NCBI GenBank assembly: GCA_021904315.1
Contig: CM038910.1
Coordinates: forward strand, 19,158,001 to 19,222,000
DNA: 64,000 nt
Reading direction: 5' to 3'
DNA from: Sphagnum magellanicum
Lineage: Eukaryota > Streptophyta > Sphagnopsida > Sphagnales > Sphagnaceae
Positions within the stretch are counted from its first letter, which is position 1; the number at the start of each line of letters is the position of its first letter. The notes below the pieces were generated by a model. It saw only the letters and a program-made list of their open reading frames with translations, searched no databases and was not told where the DNA came from. This document shows positions 47,728 through 60,092 of this stretch, piece by piece. The position numbers were made by a program, and so were the translations under genes.

Positions 47728-49509
47728 TCACCAGTAGTCCATGTTAGAACAAACATCATCTTCAAAGTGATGAAAGCGAATGGCATCTCTCACCATGATG
47801 GCTCTCCCAACTATTTGTGATGTGAACTTTGTGGAAGTGTGGCAATCTTCACAAAGCCACAGATTTTTTTTTATTTGGAGAGGATTGCCAGGAGCTGTGT
47901 TGATGAACCCAAATGCCCAATTTCTCACTTTGTTGACACAAATGAAATACCTTTTCTTCTTCTTCCAAATCATGCAGAACGAATTCCATACAAGGCATGT
48001 ACCTTGCATCATGCAAGAGCCCTGACAATGAATGTCAACCATCTGATCCCAGATGATTGAAATCTTACCAATGTATGCACCTCATTCTTCACTTCAATCT
48101 GACTGTTGCTTCACACCTTTTTTCTCTATCTGCCATTCAACATTCTCTGAGAGATACCTGTTGCTAGCAACAACATGCATGTTTGACTTAAGCACATAAC
48201 CAGCAGCATTGTCAGGCTCCATTTCAAGAATTCATTTGGTAATGCAGTCTACAGTCTCGACATTACCATGAATTTTGCAAGCACCAAACAAAGCTGTCCT
48301 TTGGGCAAACATGTGGTTTATAGGGCATTGCTATGACCATATTTCCTGTCTCCCATAGACAGCATGGCCAAGAAGTCAACTATACAAGTGTAACATTCCA
48401 ATTTTGTAGAAATCATATAACCTGTGACCATTGATGCATAACAACATGTGCCTTCATCCACCAAACCTGCACGGCTACAAGCTGACAGAAGATAAATAAA
48501 AGTGATATCAGTTGGTTGTCCACCCATGCCCACCTCACACATCTGATCACATCTCAAGATGGCATCTTGTTGAACACTCTCCAAGCATCCTCCATGCTCC
48601 CACATTTTGCATACATGTGAACCGAGCTATTTGTCACAAAAACTTCCCATTCCCATCCACATTCAATGACCTGCTGATGAACACACCTGCCCTCTTCAAG
48701 CACAACCACACTGGCACATGCATTCAGTATCCCCACAAATTAAGTAACAGAGTCTGGCTGCATACCTTCCTATTGCATTTGTTGAAATAGTTCCAGTACC
48801 TTCTGCCCTTGCCCACATTGCACATGTCCCAATATCATGGTGGTCAAAGTGACCACATTTTGAGATGGTATCTTGATGAACACAATCCCAGCATCTTCAA
48901 TGCTCCCACATTTTGCATAGATGCCCACCAAGCTATTCCCCACAAAGAATTTGAATCCCATCTGCTTTGAAAGATCTGCTCATGAGCACACCAGCCCTCT
49001 TCAAGCACAACCACGCTGGCACATGCATTTAGCATCCCCACAAAAGTAAAAGACTCTGGCCACACACCCTCTTGTTGTATTTGTCAAAATAGTTCCAGTG
49101 CCTTTTGCCCTTGCTCACAATTCACATGACCCAATACCAGGGCATTCCAAATGACCACATCTCAAGATGGCATCTTGTTGAACACTCTCCAAGCCTCCTC
49201 AATGCTTCCACATTTTGCATACATGTCCACCAAGTTACTCCGCACAAAAACATCAGATTCACAGCCACTTTGAATGAGCCGTTTGTGAACAAGCATGCCA
49301 TCTTCAAGTGTTCCTGAACCACAACATGCATTAATCACTTGAACAAGACTGAATTTGTCAGGACTCATTCCTTCTCGTTGCATTTGTTGGGAAAGCTGCT
49401 TCACCTTCTCAGGTTGTCCAGCCTTCACATGTTTTGTAAGCTTCTTATTCCATCCAAAAATGTTCAATTGCACTGTGCATGGATCCATTTCAGCCCTCTC
49501 TGTTGCCAC
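47728..49509 (-). pseudogene. PPR (PLS-class) E-DYW protein, broken
   Basis: From an ATG at 49509 the minus strand reads PPR repeats (LVDMYAKCGSIEEAWRVFNK, VGMLNACASVVVLEEG), then an E-type region (SACSRAGLVDEG, MEPDNAAGYVL), then a DYW domain at 47728-48042 with NTAPG, LCEDCHTSTKF, IMVRDAIRFHHFED and the terminal DYW directly before TGA. Such proteins bind organelle transcripts, and the DYW domain deaminates C to U. The frame is broken by an in-frame TGA at 49159-49161 (after NKMPS), another TGA in ELF-QIQQ near 49090, and several shifts between 48300 and 49065. The usual CSC before DYW reads CSN. Neighbouring repeats are almost identical, which suggests internal duplication. Confidence 0.85.
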
Positions 49510-50138
49510 CCATGGTGGCTTTCATTGGTCCCCAAGCCAAAAGCGATTCTTGTGCCTTCTTATTTTGAAATCTCGGTACCTTTCATTTGTCTAAAACCAT
49601 AAATCTCGATCAAGCTGATCAGTCATGTATTCTCCACGACCCAGACATAATGGTATCAAAGAATCGAGAAAGCCGCACTTCCCTTCTCCATCAGCATATT
49701 GCATTTAGACCTACCTTCTCCCGTTGACTAGTACTATCCCACCAGTGCAAGGACCTGAAAAGAATTTCTGCCAAAGTTCAGACCACGGCAGGATAGCAAT
49801 CAAGAGAGAGAGCAACAAGATTAACAACAACAAGAGCTATGGCTCCATTGACACGTTAACTCTGATAGGTTTGATGTTCAGTTGCCTTCTCTAATCTGCG
49901 ATCCCTCCCCCACACCCCACCCCCAATTGCCCAGGATAAGAGAACTCCCGCCACAGTTTCTCTCGCTGACCTCCAGGGACTGGAGAAAACCTTCCTTTCA
50001 AATCATGTACGTAGTTTGATCACATAGAAGGCAAGCAAAATGAGATCCTGCGTCTTGCATAGAGTGTGTTCAATCTTTGGATCGCTTCCGAAGATATCAG
50101 GTCAACAATTTTCGGCAAGCAAACCATGAGAAGACGGC

Positions 50139-50141
<3 letters not shown>

Positions 50142-50173
<32 letters not shown>
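50142..50173. repeat. (GA)n microsatellite
   Basis: A pure AG/GA run of about 32 bp, about 0.46 kb upstream of the TIM22 exon. GA runs are common in plant promoters and 5' leaders. Confidence 0.9.
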
Positions 50174-50176
<3 letters not shown>

Positions 50177-50569
50177 ACATCGTTATATGATTTCCCTGCA
50201 AAATGAATTTGCGTGCAGGGTAACCTGAGGTGCAGCGCTGGCATAAAAATATTTCATCATTTTTTCCCATGACACCAGATGGGTATCACAGGGAAAAAAA
50301 GAAGAAAAAAGTAATCAAAAATCAAAACGCCTGCACCTTGTGCGGAGGAAAAATTCAGCTTTTGACGTGCCCTTCAGATACAATAAAAACTTTCTGCATT
50401 ACTGTTAAAGAACCAGCCTAAATACTAAATTGTCAGGGTGGATTGTCACCCACGCACTGGTTCGAAAGCCAAAAATTAACTATTCGTTTTGTCAATGTGG
50501 AAGCTGATCCTATGCTACGGTATTTGGATGCACGAATTGCCATCGGACTTTTTCGCGGACGCTTTCATT

Positions 50570-50578
50570 AAACCCTAA
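50570..50578 (+). promoter_or_regulatory. Telo-box AAACCCTAA upstream of TIM22
   Basis: AAACCCTAA lies 61 bp before the first TIM22 codon. In plants this box is found in promoters and leaders of translation and mitochondrial genes. A longer run, TAAACCCTAAACCCTG, lies in intron 1 at 50985-51000. A role here is inferred. Confidence 0.5.
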
Positions 50579-50638
50579 TACCGCATAGGTAAGTATCGAG
50601 CTGAATGGTGTTGTGTGTCGTGGTGGCTTCGTGTTTAG

Positions 50639-52829
50639 GTGGATCGAACTGCAGTCGAGGTGGGGACGGCGTCACGATCGCCGCTGGAAGGAGCTCCTGC
50701 ACGGGCGGTTGCAGAGACAGGAGAAGGAGCTCAATTGAGACTGCCAACTCCTGACGAAATCCGCGCCCAAGATATTTTCAACAATTGTGCTGTCCGAACC
50801 GGGGTCAGTGGAGTCATGGGTACGGGGCCCTGCTTCGTTTTCGCAGATTTTTGTGGGTGTGGTTGCCAAAGAGCTTGAATCATTTCGATCTCCTATTTGT
50901 TTGTCTATCGGGTGCAAATTTCGAGCTGTTTTCCTGCATGGATGAGTTTGGCATGGCTGGGGGGTAGAGACTAGTGGATCATCGTAAACCCTAAACCCTG
51001 GGCATATGCTGTTTCAAAGGAATCTTTTAGAGAGCAGGAATCGTGTTTCTTTGCAGATCTATTCAATTTTCGTTGTATTACTCTATGCGTTGCTGTCAAG
51101 TATGCACAAGAGTGTAATTCTGTTTTGGCTGAATAAGGGGGCTGTGAAACAAGTTTTTTGTACATGGAGTTTTCTATCTTTGCTTCCAGGGTTTCATTCA
51201 TCAAGCGCTGAAATTTTTTGCAAAAGAACGGTTTTTTCACATGCAAACCAGATCCTTTCAATAATCAGAGAATCTGGGTTTCTTCAGTGTGATTGTCGTA
51301 GGGTTATGTCAATATGAGGCAAGTAAACTCGTCACCAAACATGTATTTGCAAGGGCAGACTTCCCAGAGAGTGGTTGGGAAAATGCAATGGCAGGAGGAG
51401 GGATGGGGGTATTCATGGGAATGCTGTTTGGTGCTCTGGATACACCAATTCATGCAGAAACTATGACAGCATGCCAGCAATTTGTCCATGCAGTTAGAAC
51501 TATGGGCTCCAGAAGCATGCACATGGCAAAAACCTTTGCAATAATGGGTGCAATTTTCTCAGGCACAGAGTGTTTGATTGAAAAGGTCCTAATCCTTGCC
51601 TTTGTCACACATTTCCTACTCTTGTTTTTTTTCTTTTTTAAGCAAAAGCTGTTAAGACTTTGGACTTTCTGATGAAAATGGAGATGATGTGGAATAAAGA
51701 TGATGATGACTTTTAGAGATCTTCTGAATCTTGTCAGTTCTTACAGTGCTTGGTTCCCATTGTAAGATTGGTTTTTGTGATCTCATTCTGCAAGATGGAA
51801 GTGCAAACCGAAGTGCTCAGCAGTTAAATGTTCAGCATCACGAACTGTATGCTCACTTAAATTCAAAGAAAGAAAATGGCTTTCTGACCTTATCTTCATG
51901 TCAGGGGGAGGACAAGATCAGCAGGTGATTGTTGGATCTGCAAGATGAATGAAGTCATTGTTGAATCAGATGGTTGCAAGGAAAATGATCGACAAGTAGA
52001 TTCAGTGTTTATGTGTGGTGTGCAGGCAAGAGCGAAACATGATGCAGTTAACACTGCCACTGCTGGCTGTGTTACAGGAGGATGCATGTCTGCCAGAGGT
52101 ATTCCCTTTTTCCTCCTCTGTGTCTCATTTGTTTTTGTTATGGATTGAGGTATCATTTGTGAATCATAGTCAAAACAGGTGTCCTACATTTTGGCAAGCT
52201 TCCCTTTTCCTTAAAGTTGTATTTCCATTTCAATTTCTTGCCTTTTGTCTCTGTTTCTACAAACCCTTTATTTTTGAGAGCTAAGTAAGCCTCCCAGCTC
52301 CTGCTGGTGAAGGACTTGAGCCCTACAACGCTTGAAGGGAATCCTGCCACCTTGGATCTTGTCACTTGTGGCATGAATTGCAATGGAAAAAAATATGCAC
52401 CTAGCAATTTTCAAAACTAATCCTGAACAAATGGTATCTAGGAAACCCCTTCTTTGTTCTAAACTGTAGAAACCCACACCCAAACCCAAGATCCTAGACC
52501 TTAACATGGGTTGGGACATTACAGATCTATATTCTTTGAGCTATGCAGTTTACTCTGAATTTTTTGTGTATTGGACAAATCTGAATTCTTAAATAGAGCT
52601 CTGGACAGTAAATACCTACTTCAAACTTTGTATCCTCTGAATCTGAACCTCTCTTGATACTGGTTCTTTATGATAACTATGAGACTGCAGTAACTGACTC
52701 CTTGGTACTGTACCCTCTCTCAATAGGAAGCTCTGTGGTTTTGTGGGTGCAGCTGGACCTCAGGCAGCTTGTCTTGGATGTGCGGGTTTTGCTGCATTTT
52801 CACTTCTTATTGAGAAGATCTTTGACTGA
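50639..52829 (+). CDS. TIM22: Mitochondrial inner-membrane translocase subunit TIM22
   Basis: Four exons: 50639-50819, 51395-51585, 52026-52098 and 52753-52829; all introns are GT...AG and phases agree. The 173-residue product has the plant TIM22 layout: a variable N-terminus (about 1-42), PDEIRAQDIFNN, then Gly-rich membrane segments (GGGMGVFMGMLFGALDTP and onward). The PRAT signature of the Tim17/22/23 family is exact: G112-x2-F115-x10-R126-x3-D130-x6-A137-G138-x3-G142, spanning the exon 2/3 junction. It ends FSLLIEKIFD. TIM22 forms the twin-pore channel inserting carrier proteins into the inner membrane. Oddity: the frame starts at GTG with TAG immediately before it, and the only in-frame ATG in exon 1 is M60. 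Length is normal for the family, so GTG is chosen as the start position, possibly a mutated ATG. Confidence 0.9.
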
Positions 52830-52990
52830 CATGAATAATGTGGTATAAGCTTATATTGATGCCAAATTTAAGCCATAATCACGCTTTCATTGTTTCACAG
52901 GAGGTGTTCAAATCCAAACTGTAATCCTGACCTAGAGTGTAGCTTTCAGTCCCTTTTGTTTCATTTTGAAGCATACATGTCCTGTAAAAC

Positions 52991-52996
52991 AATAAA
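52991..52996 (+). terminator. Candidate poly(A) signal of TIM22
   Basis: AATAAA lies 162 bp after the TIM22 stop. A possible 3'-UTR intron (GTATAAG at about 52845 to TTTCACAG at 52900) would lie before it. Confidence 0.4.
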
Positions 52997-52999
52997 AGC

Positions 53000-55900
53000 T
53001 GAACACCATTTTGCCTCCAGCAACAAAACTGTCATGAAGGTGGCTGTGAATCATTTGTTTTGGAGTCTGCATCTCATCAACTACACAGCTGAGTTTATTT
53101 TTCTGGTTCAAAGATGCCTGATGTGGAGGTCTTTCAACCTGGTTCTCATGTTTGTATTTGTCCCAGTATGTTGGTCATCATATCTCAATGTTTTATTGGA
53201 GGAGTATTACTTGGTTACATCCTAGACAGGTAACATGGTTTGAGTTTGACATTTTAAACTTTTTATTACATGCTGAGGTGGTTTACAACTTTAGCTATTA
53301 TTGAATTGTGTAATTATCTACTATATAGTGTTAAAATGTTAACAGTGCAACTGACAATCTAGGCACACAGAGTTCCTGGTAGTTGTGGTCCGTGGGGAAT
53401 ATTATGACTGAAGTAAAATGAACTTTTGTTGGGAGCAGACTTAAAAATCTATGGATGTCTGCAAATGTTTAGGTGATTCAGATGTTGGTTGGATCTTGGA
53501 GTTTTGAAACATTCTCTAAATTGCAAGGTTAAGATAGATGTGATATCATCAAGCATTTAATTTGTGTTGTAGTTGGGTGAAGCTTCAAAGGTTCAGCTTA
53601 CAACCACAGGTGCCCAATGGCACCATGAGGCTTTTGAGAAACTTTGATGTTGGGACTTAAGTAAATTATGTATTTCTTATATGGCACTTAGACAATATGC
53701 GAAGGGTAGCAAAGGTGATAGTCTAGCTTGCTCTTGATTGATCAAATATATTGATTGGTACACATAGTTTGTTGTTAGTCGGTGTTGACCTATTATTGTC
53801 CCGAGTTCATGTTTATAGGTGAGACTTGAAATTAGTAAATAAGTAATTTTTTGGATAGGAGAAATATTGTTGCAAGGCTAGATCCCAAGTAGAAATGAAG
53901 TTGCTCTTAGCACAAAGCAATGATCTAAAGTAAACCAATTGAAAATGAAATTCAATTTTTCATGAATGGTGTGATCCCCCTAAGCACATGGAGAAATTTC
54001 TTTTGTCTTTTTGGAGGGCACCTTATGTCCATGAATGTCCATCTTAGGAAAAGAGGAAGGCCTATTCTTTAGAGTGAGGGATTGGAGGATTAATTAAGAT
54101 CCCTCCTAGTTAGTACTTAAGGAGGAACATTTATCAACTCAAGATCCCACCTAGCCTTATAATTTGTCCCACTATTAAGGAATATTCATAAGCATATGAT
54201 TTCTCCCATTCTTAAGAAATTGGTGTAACAACCCACCCCCTCCTATGTCTTGGGATCTATCTATGTTAAGGTTCACGATCTTGTTTGCCTCATGCTTTAT
54301 GATTCATAAAGCCAATGGGTGGTAACATTTCCAAAAGAAGAGGCCTAGGACAAGTTGGTGGTCAAGTTACCCAACATTTTGGAAATTGGGAATGCCCAAC
54401 CCTAAATGTAAGATACGAGTATGCATGGAAAAAACAAACATGTTGCACATGCACAACATCATGTAATTAGTGACACCCCCTCCCAAAAAAAATTGTATAT
54501 CAAATATCTAGTTTTTTTGGTGACAACTAGTGTTTTGCGTGTACATGGCTAAGTAAAATTGTAAGTTCATCGCCCTTGCGGTGATCCCATTGCTCCCCCT
54601 TTTTTTTGTTTTTCCAAGGAAGAGATGCAACATTATAGTAGCATGAACAAAGCCTAGGTTACCACCTTTGCCATATTTTTTTGGGGGAACAAGTTCACCA
54701 CTCACCCCCTTGTCGTTCTTTTCTTTTTGGTGACGGTCATCTTGTGTTCATGGTCGTCATGAATTTTGTGTTATAATGTTGCAGTAATGGGAGCGAAACT
54801 CAACACGTTGCTTTCTTTGTCTTCTGTGTGTAAACTCGTCGTTGGCCTCTTTGTTTTTTTTCTATTCGTAGCCATTGTCTTTTGTTCCTGGTCGTATTCT
54901 GTTCAGTCATTATCTTTTTGTTCATGGTTGTTGTCTTTTGTTCAGCGTCATCGTCTTCTGTTCATAATCATCTTTTGCTGTGCTACAATGAGATTGAAGC
55001 TTGACTTTCCACAGTCATCATATTGGACTTATTGGCTTTACACTTAGGCCCAAGCCCAAAAGCTCAAAAATGAGATGGTTACCTACATGTCATTAATTTG
55101 ATACCAAATTCTTGGACTTGTTGATTGGGCTTGACTCAAAATTTGTTTGATTATTTTGGTGTTATGATTTTCCCATGTTACTTGTTGGATGGGAGCAATT
55201 TCTTAAGATGTGTAGATTATCCATACGCTATATTTCCTAGCATCACCTCAAGCATAAATGGTTGGGAATAGAGGAGCAAGATCCTTCTCTCCAAACAAAA
55301 GGGTTCTATTGGAATTTGGGTATTTAATATTAATAAATACATTCATTAGGGGTTAAGGTTGACTAATACATAGTTATATGGGGATAATTAGCCTACATTC
55401 AAGGATGTCATAGCTAGTGGCTCTCCACCTTAAATATTAATTACCAAGGAAATAATCTCAACACGTATTTTGTGCTGGTTTTTATTTTGGGTGTCTGTTG
55501 AAATGTTTTTTTAAATTAAAAAAAATCACCTTGGGGTTATTTTGAAAGACACATGTTTGTCAAAAATGAAATCGTAAGTGACAAAGAAACCACCTATGCC
55601 TCCATCAAAATCACATAAATAAAACATTTAGGCATATCAAATAGTAGTCCTATTGCCATTCACACACATTTCATAATTTATATATTAAAAAACCTTGGTT
55701 CCAACAAGCCTTTTTTTTCCTAGCGAAGTATAGCTAGAAAACATTATAAATGATTAGAGGACAATATGTTTAAAAAAAGGGGAAAAAAAATTTAATAGCT
55801 GAGTCATATAATGACATTTGGTAGTGTAGCCAAATGTTTTCATTGGATGTCGACCCTATTGCCATCATTTTTCAATCGTCCAAAGCTATCCATCACCATC

Positions 55901-56540
55901 TTATGTCATCACCACTATAGGATGTAGCTATATTGGTTAATCATGGCCATCCATAACAGCCAATTGCGGCTAGGGTTTCGGGTTTGGTGTCACCAACTAG
56001 TTTGCCAAAATTAAGTAGCATTCATTACCATCGCTCCTACTTTCACAAGTAGAGCTTGTTGCCCACTTGCCTTATTCAAGTAAAGATTTGCTTACTGCTT
56101 ACTAACTTAGTGCCACCATTTAGAAATTAGGTTATTCAATTAGAGAAACTTCAAATTTCAAGGCAAAGATTTGTAGATTGTTGCATTTACTAGTAGTTAG
56201 CCATGGTTTTCATTGTGAAATGTGCAATTTGGGGGAGTGTTTTCAAGTTTGTTAAAATTGAAACCATGATTGAATGTTGCCACAAAATGAAGAGGGATTT
56301 TTCTCAAACGGGATTTGGATTCTTGCTAAAAGATATGGAGGTTGCTTTCAAGTTGAAAAGGTACGTTTTCAAGCTCCATTTTTTTGGATTTCAATTTGCA
56401 ATGCATTTAAGGTTTTGCATTCTTTGCAATTGGAGGTCCTATCTTTTATTTGGGTTCAAGTTTTGATATTGTGATTTGTTGCACCTTACTTGTGTTGTGT
56501 TTTTTGGTTGTGTTTGTTGTGTGTGCAGTTAATAGGACCA
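53000..56540. other. Intergenic stretch, no gene seen
   Basis: The first few hundred bases may be TIM22 3' untranslated sequence. At 54850-54990 imperfect repeats of 15-25 bp built on TCTTTTGTTCATGGTCGT occur. TGTAACAACCCACCCCC at about 54226 looks like an LTR start, but no partner was found. Confidence 0.4.
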
Positions 56541-59274
56541 TGAAACGAAAATCGTTGGAATCAATAGCAAGGTCTATACCCAAATCCAAACCCACATTGT
56601 TGCAATATTTTTTTGGTAGTATAAATGCATCAAATGCGAAACCTTTGTGGCTAGTCTACAATTTAATGCCATTTACCTTCTAATGGCGATGGCCCATTAG
56701 AATCCTTAGGGCCAATTGTTCTTGGGTTGCATTATCTTGAACCCTCCACCAATGTCATCTCACCCTTGCCATCTCTTGAGATAGTTTCTACTAGTGGGCC
56801 TTCTGACATTTTTATTTCTTTTCAATTACAACAATTTTTCTTAGGTTGTTTTCTAATGCAACCCCTTTGTTTCCACCATCTAGGCAACCCAATTTGAGTG
56901 ATAGCTTGCATGTCGACTCTCCCATGATGTTGGATATGGTTGTCAATTTGAATGACTTTCTTGATACAAAGTCAAATCTTGATTTGTTGCATTTTCCTCC
57001 ACTTCATAAGTTGAAGAAATCTTATGATCATACTTGGAAGTTTCAACTTGAATGGGCTGCTAAGTTGCCTTGGGTTGAAGGTGTCCTTGCCACTAATGGT
57101 GTTTTTCGCAATGTTAGATGCAAGGTTTGTAGCACCATTGATAAAAAGCCCTATTTGCTTGCTCCCAAGTAGGATACATTGATCAAACATGAAGGTAAGA
57201 GGAAGGCATAAAAGGACTTTTCAAAGTTGAATGTCAAGAAAGGAGATTGGTGCAATAGCAAGATTTGTAAACACAAAAAAACCAAGCTTTAGTTTTTGCA
57301 TGAGCACATGTTATTGTTTTACATGGAAATGGAAAGAAAGAAGGTCCAATTTGCCTCATTGTTCTAGATCTTGAGGGGGTCGTCCTATGGTGGAGTATGA
57401 AAGTAGAAAAGCATTGTATTCTTTCATTAATGTGCATAAGAACCCCAAAATGCACTTGTATAATAATTTAGATTGGATAATGGCAATGTACGTATGCTTA
57501 AATGACTAAGGCTATTCTAGCCATTATTTCCATTGTTAACTATGTGGCCCTTACATGTGATGAAGTCAACACTATGGATAATGGGAGTTGGATTTCCATA
57601 CATACATATATAATGTAGAATTGGGTGAAAGTTCCCATGTTGCTTTCTCTCCAAAAGGTTGTTGATGGAGCAAGAGTTGATAACCTTACTATTGTGATCA
57701 TGGAGGCCTTGCAAAATGGAGGCTTGAATCCAATTTTGTATTTCAAAAGTTGTTTTGTTTTGGGGTTAATGGGGTAAGTACATTCCAAGGCACCAAAATT
57801 GGTGTCATTAAACAAATCAACACAAATTATGCACATTTTTCCATTGGTGTTCATTGCATGGCTCATAGATGCAATCTTGCATTCAAGACCTTGTCAACCT
57901 TGGGAATTGTTAGTGGCATAGAGGATTTGCTACAAAGTTGTCATGTGTATTTTGCTCATAGCCCAAAGAGGCACCTTGAGTTCACTAAGCTTACTAGTAT
58001 GATGGAAACAAAATGGTTTAAAATGCTCAAGAATGTGGAAACTTGTTGGATATCTTTGATGGATCCTCTAAGAATAATTCTTGCAGAATACATGCCACTT
58101 TTGGCCAAATGGCTATGGATAGTTCAAGCAACCAAGGTACCTTGCTTCAACCTTTTTTTCAATGTTTATTGATTTGAACTTTGTATGTTTGTGGTTTTTT
58201 TTTTTTTTCAAGTTTCTTGATATGCAAAGTTGGTTGCACTTGCAAGTTATTTGACATTGCTTGCTAATCCCTACTACATGTTGGGAATGTGTTGCATCAT
58301 CCATTTGTTAGAAAACATTAACTTTCTTGTGTAATTTGCAAAACAACGTGATGTTTTCATATGTGATCTAGTGGTTGTTGTGAAGATTTGCCATGGATAG
58401 CTTTATTATTTGTACAATGATGTTAGTTCTTCATTTTCAAGTGATGAGTTTTGGGCATTTAAAGGTTTGTTGGATGTGCAGTTATGAACACATCCACATG
58501 AAATGGGTGGCAAACTTAAATGACTCCAATGAATAGCTTGTTTTCATTGTGAATGGTGAAAAGTTTTGGGCCATGCACAATGACCTAGTTTTAAAATTGC
58601 GAATAATTGTGATTCGATATTCCTTTCAAATTTTGATTTCATGAATGAAGGCAAAGTGTTCAAGTAAGGTTCTTCAACTATTTTGATATTGGTTTAAATG
58701 TATTGAATCTTAATTTGTGATTTTGTTTCGGGGGTGTTGGGTATTTGTTCTTGCTAACTTGCTGATATTGGTTAATAGGTGTAACTGCCTAGTTGATCAA
58801 TGAGTTGGATAACTGTTTCTTTCATTGTGCCTTGTTTGATGCCATGGGCATTATATCCCACAATATTGGTCATTGCTTCAATGTGAGGAAAGTTTTGCCA
58901 AACACTTGGAAGTTTTAAAGGCATGGTATTATGAACCAAAGATGTTGGGGTCTAGTGAGTCAAATTTTGTAATTTGCCCGCTTGACCGTTTGCAACTTGA
59001 TGTTGAATAGGATATGTTCAAGTTAAGTATGAAAAGCAATTCCAAGGCTACCATGGAATCACCACTCAATCTCAATCCATTGATGCACATTTGGAGGACA
59101 ATTCCTGCATTTCAGGCTTTGACACATTCTTTCTTTGAATATCTTAAGTTGGTAAAGATGGCCATAGTTCATGTTTTAGGGAGTGTAGAAGATGAATGTT
59201 GTTTTTCAACTTTAACCTTTCTAAATAGCAAGCTACATGTTATTTTACATCCTCATCTACCCTCTTGTAGTTGA
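56540..59274 (+). pseudogene. hAT-type transposase (DUF4371/ZNF862-like), broken
   Basis: Pieces in order on the plus strand: KRKSLESIARSIPKSK; 56846-57172 with WKFQLEWAAKLPWVEGV and VRCKVC...KPYLLAPK, a TTF/BED-like DNA-binding part; 57750-58172 with HFSIGVHCMAHRCNLAFKTL, LLQSCHVYFAHSPKRHLEFT and WISLMDPLRIILAEYMPLL, the DUF4371-type catalytic region; and 59014-59274 with SVEDECCFSTLTFLNSKL, the hAT dimerisation end. Stops (after LLAPK) and shifts separate them. hAT transposases cut and paste their own DNA; ZNF862-like members also occur as host genes. Neither 8-bp duplications nor terminal repeats were found. Confidence 0.8.
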
Positions 59275-59301
59275 CATGTATAACTAAAAGTTCTTCACTT
59301 G

Positions 59302-60092
59302 GGTGAAAGCACATTAAGCCCCCCCCAAAATTATACTTACAAGTATAATATTTCCACAATTAAATTATTTGGTAATGTATGGACATCACATCTTGGATTA
59401 TTTTTGTTTTTAAAGTATATTTTATTAGCTTTAGATTTAATTTATTAAATTATTTTGAAAAATTCAACAAACATTGAAAAATTTGAACATGTGGAATATA
59501 TTTGTGACAAAATAATACTCATCACAAAGTTTGAAATTTTGAATATATACTTCAAAACTAAGGTTGTGTATGGAATTCTTGGGTGAATTTTTTTATGGTG
59601 TATGATTTTTATATACATCAATTACATCTAGGATAATTTAGAAATTGAAAGTTTTTGGATGAAATTCCATTCAAAAAAATGAGTTTTTTTGCACTTTTTG
59701 AACAATGAATGCATAATAATATCTTCCTTTTAGGAAAAAGCCACTACTATCAAGGAGGAAGAAATGTGTTGCATTATTTTTGAATTTTATTTTGTTTGGT
59801 AATGTTTCATGAATCACAAAAATGAGGCCTTATGGCCATTGAAAATCTATAAGTTATATACTCAATGTACATTGATTTTATCCAATCCTTTTCATTTAAT
59901 CGTTGGATCAAAATTAATTTTGACTCAAAGTGAACTTTGAGTTCCAAAATGTTGTTGTGCAAATTTTTAAGTTTTTTGCTTGTGTTTAGGATAGCCAAAT
60001 GATGCTATCAAGATTTTAACTTTTTGTGTATTATAAATATTTGTTATACATCACTTTTTTTGAAAGTGGTTCACCCTTAGTGTGTTTTCACC
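59302..60092 (+). mobile_element. TIR DNA element, about 791 bp (copy 2)
   Basis: Starts GGTGAAAGCACATTAAGCC, ends CCCTTAGTGTGTTTTCACC, and is colinear with the reverse complement of 10474-11279 along its whole length (for example GGAATTCTTGGGTGA and TGTATGAT near 59570-59610). It begins 28 bp after the hAT pseudogene's last codon, which may be chance. No transposase frame and no clear target duplication. Confidence 0.75.

Noticed and set aside
48512..49602. Plus-strand frames of 92, 70, 87 and 79 codons
   Set aside because: They lie opposite the PPR repeats; the minus strand has the meaningful reading.
50440..50480. GGTTCGA word suggesting a tRNA gene
   Set aside because: No acceptor stem or A-box lies at the right distance; the match is to the T-loop word only.
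50581..50638. ATG at 50605 as the TIM22 start
   Set aside because: It is out of frame with the TIM22 reading and runs into a stop before the conserved PDEIRA segment.
52890..53225. 111-codon plus-strand frame after TIM22
   Set aside because: It lies in the expected 3' untranslated region, shows no family feature, and a poly(A) signal lies inside it.
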